A stretch of DNA of 64,000 nucleotides from DATFNI01 sp963712305 (GTDB taxonomy: Bacteria > Bacteroidota > Rhodothermia > Balneolales > DATFMH01), in the NCBI GenBank assembly GCA_963712305.1, contig CAVQHI010000004.1, positions 1 to 64,000 on the forward strand, written 5' to 3'. Both the position numbers and the translations under genes were made by a program. This document shows positions 35,845-43,346 of this stretch, in pieces (positions within the stretch are counted from its first letter, which is position 1; every line of letters begins with the position of its first letter). Below the pieces are notes generated by a model. That model was given only the letters and a program-made list of their open reading frames with translations. It did no database searches and was not told the DNA's origin.

Positions 35845-37128
35845 TCAGTTCTCAAAAACCTCATTAATCATCTCATCTGTGAGTCCCACAAGTTCTACGT
35901 TCGCAATAGGTACAGGTACACTATGAATAGCCCGCATTGCCCGTGGTGCATCTGTAAACTGAAACAAGTGTTCCCGGGTAACAGGCAGATTTAATTCCCT
36001 GATGCCTTTTTCAAGTGTTTTCATTAATTGCGTACGTTTGACCGGGAAATCGCGCTTTTGAAGTTTTTTATTTCTGTCTCTCCAGTAATCCCAGGTGACC
36101 CAATTATCCTCCTTTTCAAAATCTTTAAAGGTCATCTGACGATATTCGTCTTCTGCATCTTCAAGGGATCCATGATGCTTGATCGTTCTGTAAATGACGT
36201 GTAGTAAATCAAGCATAGCAGGATCCGTGACAATTTCACCCCACGCAACGTCACGCGATTTCCCAAACCGTGCATTTAAAACGGCAAGTAATGCAAATAT
36301 CGAGAGCTGTCGTGCTTCGATATTGATCTGGTTTTCCTTTCCGTTAACATAAATACAGGATGAGGGTAAATCTATGATCAATGACCGAACGGGATACTGA
36401 GCTGCCCCAGCAAGTTGTCTGTCCACTTCAGCAACAAGTTCCGGATACGGCTTCGAAAAATCCAGTTGCGACTCGAGATAGGTGCGTAGTTTTATGAATG
36501 GGATGTCGATCAGATCAATCCTCGCCTGCGACGCATCATACTCTCCTTCCACATCGCCAGTAATCGTTTTTCGTTCAAGCATCACCGACTGTTTGGTAGG
36601 GTAATAGAAGTTGCGTATGTACTCAAAAGGTTCTGATACCAGGATATGCAACAGACGGTCATCCGGCCGTGCAAATAGCTGCATAGCCGACATCAGGTGG
36701 GCACCCATTGTTTTGCGGCCGCCAGCCATTAAACCATAAATCTTCCGATCGGGACGCGCGCATTGAGTACGGACGACCTGCTGGATATATGCCGCCATAC
36801 ATTCGTCGTCTTCACGATTTCGAATATCATCAAGTTCCTTTCCGTCGGGACCTGCAACGGCTTTCAATTGATCACCATAGGGTATTTTTATAGCGTGTGG
36901 AGGAATCTCAAGTTCTTCAAGCAGCCGGTAGAACCCACCTTTCTCAGGGCCGTACGACATTAATTCATTTTTGATTCGTTCACTCCCATGGCGTGTCGTT
37001 ATAATAATGACCTCATCAACAGGCCAGTCTTTTTTCCGGTGTAATTCATACAGTGCCTCTGTCAGGACAGCCGGTGAACTGCCTAACGTGGCAATGAGTG
37101 TTATGGGTTTTTGCAGTTGGTTAGCCAT
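35845..37128 (-). CDS. csm6: CARF protein of the Csm6/NE0113 ring-nuclease family
   Basis: 427 residues. The N-terminal CARF fold shows TLIATLGSSPAVLTEALYEL and KIYGLMAGGRKTMGAHLMSA, the two cyclic-oligoadenylate contact regions of the NE0113-type family (TIGR02584). Members are annotated as Csm6 or ring nuclease; this sequence alone does not decide between RNase effector and signal-destroying enzyme. In the C-terminal half, RTIKHH fits the HEPN Arg-x4-His spacing but lies outside a clear HEPN context. It is 12 bases after the small gene upstream. Confidence 0.82.
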   Translation of the reverse strand: MANQLQKPITLIATLGSSPAVLTEALYELHRKKDWPVDEVIIITTRHGSERIKNELMSYGPEKGGFYRLLEELEIPPHAIKIPYGDQLKAVAGPDGKELDDIRNREDDECMAAYIQQVVRTQCARPDRKIYGLMAGGRKTMGAHLMSAMQLFARPDDRLLHILVSEPFEYIRNFYYPTKQSVMLERKTITGDVEGEYDASQARIDLIDIPFIKLRTYLESQLDFSKPYPELVAEVDRQLAGAAQYPVRSLIIDLPSSCIYVNGKENQINIEARQLSIFALLAVLNARFGKSRDVAWGEIVTDPAMLDLLHVIYRTIKHHGSLEDAEDEYRQMTFKDFEKEDNWVTWDYWRDRNKKLQKRDFPVKRTQLMKTLEKGIRELNLPVTREHLFQFTDAPRAMRAIHSVPVPIANVELVGLTDEMINEVFEN

Positions 37129-37139
37129 ATTTTAATTAA

Positions 37140-37496
37140 TCAATCGGGATATTGGCGAAATTGGACAAAATCAAACTGGCGGAGTGTCTTACCGTTTCCA
37201 GTTGATTTAACATTCCTTTTCGTTGTGCTGGCATAGCAGGGAATTCCTTTTTTCTGGAGTAATTTTACAATGGCATAAGTGAATGTTTGTTCTCCCTGTA
37301 CATGAACGGCATCGGGATTTATCCTGATAATTTCTTCTAAAAAATTTCCGGCAAGCTCTGAAATCCACTTCTCATCGGCTTCTGGCAATATATCGGGAAA
37401 AGACATATCGATAACTTCTCCAAATTGGCTGATAGCCCGGTCTTTTTGTTTCGGCGACCAATGTGAAAAGGGGTGGTTAGAGAGATTAACAATCAT
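37140..37496 (-). CDS. small CRISPR-associated protein, possible ring nuclease
   Basis: 118 residues from the ATG at 37496, which overlaps the CARF-HEPN stop (ATGA); an upstream in-frame ATG at 37541 is less likely. The N-terminus MIVNLSNHPFSHWSPKQ, the middle INPDAVHVQGEQTFTYAIVK and FVQFRQYPD suggest a compact alpha/beta (Rossmann-like) fold. Small proteins of this kind accompany type III effectors (Csx15/16/20 group act as ring nucleases), but I cannot name the family with confidence. Confidence 0.6.
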   Translation of the reverse strand: MIVNLSNHPFSHWSPKQKDRAISQFGEVIDMSFPDILPEADEKWISELAGNFLEEIIRINPDAVHVQGEQTFTYAIVKLLQKKGIPCYASTTKRNVKSTGNGKTLRQFDFVQFRQYPD

Positions 37497-38797
37497 GAAC
37501 CGTCTCCTTCCGGCAATTCCCTTTGCAGCCAATCCATCCATTCATCGACCGGATCACTTGAAAAATCAAATAGCTCGGAAGCATTGGACAAAATATTCTC
37601 CAAATCTTTATGAAAACCTGATATTTGCCTGGCATCGACCCGTTTCACATGAGCAAAATTATTCCTGATCTTGCTAAGTTTATAACAAGTCATTGATAAT
37701 TCATCCACAGGCCGCTTGTGTGTCTTACCAACGAGTTCACTAAAAGAGACCGCTTTATCCCTGTCATCGCTATCCTTATAGTGTATCTGGGTTAGCAGTC
37801 CAATCATTCGTTGAGCGTGGTTATATTTTTCTTTTTCATCACTTTTATTCACAATGCATTCGCTTAGTGATACGATTGCATATTCACGCAGGGAGATGGC
37901 CGCCTGGCCAAATCGTTTTATTTTAAAGAAATAGGCGCCTGATTTCAGCAATGAGCCTGATTGGGAGTGGTCCGAAAGTTGATCCGAAAGATTCAGAATA
38001 GGATCAATCAAATAGTAGAGCGGATCGTCGGGTTTAATATGTTTTCTATCAGACCGAAATTTATTCTCCAGTTTACGAATCGTATCAGGAATCACATAGA
38101 GATGATTGTAGGCCAATGATTTGTTAAGCACATCCAAATCTTTGTCTATTTTCTGAGGTAAATTTAATCCCTTTGTCCTTTCGGAGAGATCTGAGACGAT
38201 GCCATATTTTATAAATCGTTCGGTAGCTTTGACCCAATCGAGTAGTTCCGGTATGATCTGCATTTCCACAAGCTCCACTCTCCTGGCATGAATCGGATTG
38301 CCATCGCGATTTTTTCCAACAAGATCACTGGTGGCAGTCCCTGCTTCATAAGCACCGTAGAATACCCTTACTTTTGTATCCCCCTCCTGAATAGCTTCCC
38401 TAAAAAAAAGAGACATCAACATGATGAGCGGAAACGTTCGATATCCATGTGTCATATCGATAATGACTTCATCATAACCGTCAAACAACGATAGTAACTG
38501 TTGAAAAAAGCGGTAGTGGTCCAGCTTGTTTAATCCAAAGGGAACGACGACCTTCTGATGGGATTCCAACTCTCTTCCGAAGGATTCTTTGACATATGAC
38601 CATTCCGATCCCCTTAAATGATGGTCTTCATCCGGCTCGGTACCGATCACCCGAATCTGTTCAAATGGAATTTGAAAATGTTCTGCAAGTGCTTTAAAGC
38701 TGAGTATGGTTTTGACAGGCTCCCCATCTTCAAGGTTATAAAAGGATGGGTGATAGGGTCCAATCCCCAAAGAAGCGATTAGTAGTTTTTCTGACAT
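37493..38797 (-). CDS. CARF-HEPN ribonuclease (Csx1/Csx2, TM1812-like)
   Basis: 434 residues. The CARF domain starts KLLIASLGIGPYHPSFYNLE and has the ligand motif IIDMTHGYRTFPLIML (about 110-125). The HEPN domain carries Arg-x4-His in KIRNNFAHV (about 377-382). Such enzymes are switched on by cyclic oligoadenylate made by Cas10 and degrade RNA without sequence choice. Starts 31 bases after the card1-like stop. Confidence 0.9.
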   Translation of the reverse strand: MSEKLLIASLGIGPYHPSFYNLEDGEPVKTILSFKALAEHFQIPFEQIRVIGTEPDEDHHLRGSEWSYVKESFGRELESHQKVVVPFGLNKLDHYRFFQQLLSLFDGYDEVIIDMTHGYRTFPLIMLMSLFFREAIQEGDTKVRVFYGAYEAGTATSDLVGKNRDGNPIHARRVELVEMQIIPELLDWVKATERFIKYGIVSDLSERTKGLNLPQKIDKDLDVLNKSLAYNHLYVIPDTIRKLENKFRSDRKHIKPDDPLYYLIDPILNLSDQLSDHSQSGSLLKSGAYFFKIKRFGQAAISLREYAIVSLSECIVNKSDEKEKYNHAQRMIGLLTQIHYKDSDDRDKAVSFSELVGKTHKRPVDELSMTCYKLSKIRNNFAHVKRVDARQISGFHKDLENILSNASELFDFSSDPVDEWMDWLQRELPEGDGS

Positions 38798-38828
38798 TTC
38801 ATGTTGTTTTTATCAGTGGACAATCACA

Positions 38829-39950
38829 TCATACCCTGACTACCAGGTTCTCATGGTACTTTTTCAGTTCATCAGCTATTGTTTGGGGGCCATAAATCCA
38901 GTGAATCCCTGACTCATTAATTTTCTCTTTGATGGATGGAGACCGCGTCGGATATAAAGAGAGCAACAATTTCTGTGCATACCGCCCTCCAAGGCGTTCA
39001 GCCATGCTATAGAGATTATCCATCGATGAAGCTGTAATCTTACCGGCTTTGCACTCGATGAAAAGGGGCACTCCATTGCGAATGGCTACCACATCTATCT
39101 CGTTTTTGATGTCCTTTTTGCCTGTATATCCCTTCCCAGCCGTTTTAATCTGCAGGTTACATCGAACATCATCATATTCGCCGCCATTCATCAGTTGCTG
39201 ACAAGTCCAGAATTCAAACCATCCACCGGTAAAATAAGAATGCCAGAAATCCGGTTTCTTTTGATCGTATTGGTGATGGTTCAATGCTACCATCACCTTT
39301 TCATTCTGGATATCATGCTGAATGGACAAGTGGGTATCCGTATAGGTACCTTCCCAGGATTTTTTCTGATTCATCAGATGGGTCAGTCTGGTCTGGAACT
39401 GCTTTAAATGGCGGGCGTCATTGTTCTGACAGTACCTGCCCATAAAGATATAACCCGTCAGATCCCTGAGCGAATGGACGAGATTTATATCCGTTTGATC
39501 AAAATCGGCAACCCCTTGCATGGAAAGCCATTGACTCACGCTGAAGCGGAAATCGAATGGCTCACTTTTGTAGACCCCGCTCTCATTCCACCAGAGACAT
39601 TCGTTTTGAGTATCTACATAAAGCATCTGTGCACCGGTTCCCCGGAAGGCTTCTGCAAATGAGAACGACAGGGGTTTGGTTCCGCCCGTAATATTCAATA
39701 CCGCTCCCGCAGGTTCCGGTAGGTTGTTCACCAGGCGCACGGCTTCCCGCCGAATAGCGTCAAAATCGAACGGGTCGACAGATACCATCTCGATCCGGCA
39801 GGGGTGCTCACGGACAATCTGCTGCTCCAATTGGAGTGCCTTGTCCAAGGTATCTTCGGTATGGCACAAAATCATATGATCCGGCTTCAGCTTCAAAGCC
39901 GCGAAATAATTGGGCGCCAGTTGCCCGCCGACGAGATTGATGAGGGTCAT
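38829..39950 (-). CDS. card1: Card1/Can2-like CARF nuclease (DUF1887)
   Basis: 373 residues. CARF domain: LINLVGGQLAPNYFAALKL and AVLNITGGTKPLSFSFAEAF. The C-terminal restriction-like nuclease has GGWFEFWTCQQL (Glu), NEIDVVAIRNG (Asp) and PLFIECKAGK (Glu-x-Lys, about 297-303), the PD-(D/E)xK core of Can2/Card1. These enzymes cut DNA and RNA when cA4 is bound. Ends 31 bases before the CARF-HEPN gene; starts 10 bases after csm5. Confidence 0.9.
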   Translation of the reverse strand: MTLINLVGGQLAPNYFAALKLKPDHMILCHTEDTLDKALQLEQQIVREHPCRIEMVSVDPFDFDAIRREAVRLVNNLPEPAGAVLNITGGTKPLSFSFAEAFRGTGAQMLYVDTQNECLWWNESGVYKSEPFDFRFSVSQWLSMQGVADFDQTDINLVHSLRDLTGYIFMGRYCQNNDARHLKQFQTRLTHLMNQKKSWEGTYTDTHLSIQHDIQNEKVMVALNHHQYDQKKPDFWHSYFTGGWFEFWTCQQLMNGGEYDDVRCNLQIKTAGKGYTGKKDIKNEIDVVAIRNGVPLFIECKAGKITASSMDNLYSMAERLGGRYAQKLLLSLYPTRSPSIKEKINESGIHWIYGPQTIADELKKYHENLVVRV

Positions 39951-39960
39951 GGGGGGATAT

Positions 39961-41181
39961 TTATTGTTCTTCTATCAACACCCACCCCATCGTGGTGGCG
40001 GGTTTACCTGCCCTGTCGAGAACAATTTTTCTTGTTTTGGGAAATTCAAAGGGGCCGGTTCTCTTGAAAAGCTTTGGATAAGCCTTTTTCACAATATCGA
40101 TATAATCGTCATGTGTATGCGCACCCGTCATCGTTAACCAGCCCGATCCCCATCCGATTCTCTGGATCCACGATAATTTTTTCCCTTTTTCGTTTTCAAT
40201 CATGCATTCTTCAACAGTCTCAAGAATCTCCTCCAAATCATCAATTACAACAGATAACTCAGAAAAGTTGTTTTTTGCATCATCCAGATAACTCAGGTCC
40301 ATTACCAGTATTTTTTTCGAAAGCTGGTTACAACCGTCTGCAATAATCTTGAAATCAAACGGTTTTCGCCATTCTATTGCTTCTAACACACTCCTGTTTA
40401 TAGAAATATCAAATTTTTGGGGTTTGGTTATTTCTTCATCAAATGAAATGCCAGCCAGGGAAATTTTTGTGGCAAGTGATAATTGGTCAACATTTTTATC
40501 CTTACCCCCCATTACACTCCACTGAAAACCGTTGTTTGTCTCATTCAATACGGCAACATTAAATACTTCAAGATTCTCTGCATTAAATTTGATATCGCTG
40601 ATTCTAAATGCACGACCAATATCGTAGTTCGGGGAGCTTCCTTTCTTCGATTGGTGATAAGTAGTTAATAATTCTTTTTGCAATGATTGAGATGCCCATT
40701 TAACGGGAAGAGATTTACCATCTCTTTTAGTAATAAGATTTCGATATTCGCTCTCATCTAATTTATTTTCTTTAAGAAAACTTGCGAACAATGCTGTTCG
40801 CATACTTCCTTTGAAACTGCTACCGGGTATAATTGGGATTCCAAAACCATCGCTGACCGGCTCCAACAATTCATTTGATTTAGAGTCACCATACCAGGAT
40901 TGCTTCACATACTGGGAAATCTTGATCCCATTTTCAGATGTATAATTTGGGATACTTGTATTTTTGATGGCGCTTTCCAGTTTGTCCAGATCCTCAATGC
41001 GATCCCGGAATAATTTCGTGAGGTCCAGTTGATATGTTTTATTATTTTGACTAACAAAATCAAGCCCTTTGATAAATTTTTGGCCTGAACCAATAAAGAG
41101 CGGAGAAAAGGGAGTAAAGGAAAACGTTTTTTTCTCAATTTTTGATTCGTGTCCTGTAATTTTTTTAATATCTATACTCAT
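39961..41181 (-). CDS. csm5: Csm5, RAMP subunit of the type III-A complex
   Basis: About 406 residues. RAMP features: FTPFSPLFIGSGQKFIKG at the start, IIPGSSFKGSMRTALFASFL (the Gly-rich RAMP loop) and a late WGSGWLTMTG. Caps the target end of the crRNA filament. The ATG at 41181 is taken as start; a TTG at 41193 overlapping the csm4 stop is an alternative. Confidence 0.9.
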   Translation of the reverse strand: MSIDIKKITGHESKIEKKTFSFTPFSPLFIGSGQKFIKGLDFVSQNNKTYQLDLTKLFRDRIEDLDKLESAIKNTSIPNYTSENGIKISQYVKQSWYGDSKSNELLEPVSDGFGIPIIPGSSFKGSMRTALFASFLKENKLDESEYRNLITKRDGKSLPVKWASQSLQKELLTTYHQSKKGSSPNYDIGRAFRISDIKFNAENLEVFNVAVLNETNNGFQWSVMGGKDKNVDQLSLATKISLAGISFDEEITKPQKFDISINRSVLEAIEWRKPFDFKIIADGCNQLSKKILVMDLSYLDDAKNNFSELSVVIDDLEEILETVEECMIENEKGKKLSWIQRIGWGSGWLTMTGAHTHDDYIDIVKKAYPKLFKRTGPFEFPKTRKIVLDRAGKPATTMGWVLIEEQ

Positions 41182-41189
41182 AACGGAAA

Positions 41190-42197
41190 TCAATTAGTAC
41201 ATGGGATAAAAAAACCGCGACAATCCCTGTATACAGAATAATCCGGTTTGGAATCTTCGGGTATATTCGGGTCATTTTTGTCCAATAAACACGGTATACT
41301 TCCATTGAGTGGTTCAGCCGACCACAAAACGGCATTTTCCGTAATACATGGGACCGGGCGCCGGCGCAGTGATTTTCCGCTGACCCAGCCTCTCCGGTTT
41401 TCAAGATTGTAAGCAGACTGCTCCCATTGTATACCGGCTATCTCTTCGGGAGAAGGATTATATATACCGACATTAAACCACTTATGAATATGCTGATTGG
41501 CAAAAGCAATATCGTTTATTTCATTCAAAACATTAAAGTGGCCCATACCTACTGTACGATCAGCGCCCAAGCCTTCATCACCCAGTAATCTAAGCATAGC
41601 CATAAACGGGATCTCTTGCTTTTTGTCTATATCAGCAAAAAACCAAAACAGGAGGTCACTTGCATAAATAATACTGACAAAATGAAATGGTGTTGAAGCA
41701 CTATTGGAGCGGTCGAGTACGACGCGTGTTCTTGTATCCAGGGAGTACAACTGCCCGGACCCCAAATCCTGATCAGGGTCTTTTACCCACACCGTACCGG
41801 CACGTTTCAGATGTTTATCTCCAGAGTTTTGAGGAATGAAATCGATGATATTTCCACCGTCCCTCCATAGATCAAACAGATCCTGATCAATCCAGCTAAT
41901 TTTTTTAAACACCTTATGATTGTGTTTATCAGGATCAATATCTATTCCTATCGGTTTGGGATAAAGCTTTTTGATCCCGGTTTTAGTCCTAATAGCAGGG
42001 AAGAGAGATGAAATGTGAAAAGGCAGCTTCGCAGGAAATCCGGGCACCCGTTCATATTGGCGGAACCACCAGTAAGTTACCGCTGCGGAGAGCGTATCTG
42101 ATCGGGGATACAAATCCACTGATTCATGATCTCCGCCCCCCGTTTGAAAGTGAAAGGGACTGGTTGGTTCCAGATAAATTATTTTATAGTTCATCAC
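41190..42197 (-). CDS. csm4: Csm4, RAMP subunit
   Basis: 335 residues. N-terminal RAMP core (IIYLEPTSPFHFQTGGGDHE, YPRSDTLSAAVTYWWFR) and the middle LGDEGLGADRTVGMGHFNV, typical of Csm4, which binds the crRNA 5' handle together with Cas10. Overlaps csm3 by 4 bases. Confidence 0.93.
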   Translation of the reverse strand: MMNYKIIYLEPTSPFHFQTGGGDHESVDLYPRSDTLSAAVTYWWFRQYERVPGFPAKLPFHISSLFPAIRTKTGIKKLYPKPIGIDIDPDKHNHKVFKKISWIDQDLFDLWRDGGNIIDFIPQNSGDKHLKRAGTVWVKDPDQDLGSGQLYSLDTRTRVVLDRSNSASTPFHFVSIIYASDLLFWFFADIDKKQEIPFMAMLRLLGDEGLGADRTVGMGHFNVLNEINDIAFANQHIHKWFNVGIYNPSPEEIAGIQWEQSAYNLENRRGWVSGKSLRRRPVPCITENAVLWSAEPLNGSIPCLLDKNDPNIPEDSKPDYSVYRDCRGFFIPCTN

Positions 42198-42910
42198 TGA
42201 TTGGTGTATGGTTGCCAGTCATTACCTGCCTCATAATCCTTCAGAACCTTCTGTCTGGTTACGAGATTATCCCAGTTAATTGAGATTTCGCCACTGCCTC
42301 TTGAGCCATTTCCACCCAAAGAATCATCTTCCATTAAGCGAAGCCCCACTTTTACATAGTTAACGAGTTCATCTTCGTCATCATCCTCAAAGACATTTAA
42401 AATCATTCCCAAATTAAATACCGAACCGGCAGGTACCCTTTCTAATTGTCTTGGCGTTGCAGCAGATGTCACGCGATCTATTACCACTTCAGTTTTCACT
42501 TCGGTGTACAGCATATCCGTGCTTTCTGCAGCCTTTAACTCTTTTTCAGAATCTCTATCCAACTTAGCATCACGGACAATTAATCGACTTGGGACTTGAT
42601 CTTCCCCGCCACTTGCAGTTCCATACAACTTACAGATTACATGCTTCGCATCGTCTGTGAATGGTAAATTTTGGATATGAGCATTTCCATTCCTGGCTTT
42701 GGTAACCTTACCGAGTAATTTTTCCGTTAGTGACCTCATTTTACCTTTAACTGAACTACCGGGGATAATAGGCTCTTGGGTAATAGGATCGCGAATTACC
42801 ACAGCATCTGCTCCACCAATGGCCATACTTAAGTTGCTGCCACCGATGTGGAGACCAGATTTTATGAGTAAGGGTAAACTAAAGTGTACTTTTTTGATTA
42901 GTTTATTCAT
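42194..42910 (-). CDS. csm3: Csm3, backbone RNase of the type III-A complex
   Basis: 238 residues. The catalytic Asp is expected at residue 35 in IGGADAVVIRDP, matching the target-RNA-cutting Asp of Csm3. The loop IIPGSSVKGKMRSL and the thumb region (DRVTSAATPRQLERVPAG) are present, as is GGNGSRGSGEI near the end. The sequence thus predicts target RNA cleavage every six bases. Confidence 0.95.
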   Translation of the reverse strand: MNKLIKKVHFSLPLLIKSGLHIGGSNLSMAIGGADAVVIRDPITQEPIIPGSSVKGKMRSLTEKLLGKVTKARNGNAHIQNLPFTDDAKHVICKLYGTASGGEDQVPSRLIVRDAKLDRDSEKELKAAESTDMLYTEVKTEVVIDRVTSAATPRQLERVPAGSVFNLGMILNVFEDDDEDELVNYVKVGLRLMEDDSLGGNGSRGSGEISINWDNLVTRQKVLKDYEAGNDWQPYTNQ

Positions 42911-42912
42911 GA

Positions 42913-43341
42913 TTAATTACCTCCATAAGCTTTGTGATAGGCCAAAATGGCTTCAAATATATTAGCAAGATTATTGAAAGCGGCTTTTTTATTTTGTGAT
43001 GCTGAGACTGCGTCAACACCTGTTGAAATGATTTTTTGAAAATCATTAAAAATATAACCTCCATCTCTTGCTGCTGCATACGCTATTTTGGGTCGTAACA
43101 GCATCATTGCAGTTTCATCGAATTGCATCTTTAGACGAGTAACTTCTCCGTAAGCTATTCTGATTTGAGATGTTGAAATAGCATTTCTACCTGCAAACCA
43201 CTTCCCATTCTTACCTTCTTTTGCATCAGCTATATATTTTCCAAAATCTTCTATCAGATCTATGTCTTCCTTTGATGAAAATCCTTTTTCAATCCATTCA
43301 GGGATTTTCCTTTTAATCGTATTTAGTTCTTTGTATGCCAT
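42913..43341 (-). CDS. csm2: Csm2, small subunit
   Basis: 142 residues, all helical. The Csm2 pattern is seen in ISTSQIRIAYGEVTRLKMQ and LLRPKIAYAAARDG. Forms the inner filament. Lies between cas10 and csm3 with 2-5 base gaps. Confidence 0.92.
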   Translation of the reverse strand: MAYKELNTIKRKIPEWIEKGFSSKEDIDLIEDFGKYIADAKEGKNGKWFAGRNAISTSQIRIAYGEVTRLKMQFDETAMMLLRPKIAYAAARDGGYIFNDFQKIISTGVDAVSASQNKKAAFNNLANIFEAILAYHKAYGGN

Positions 43342-43346
43342 GATAT

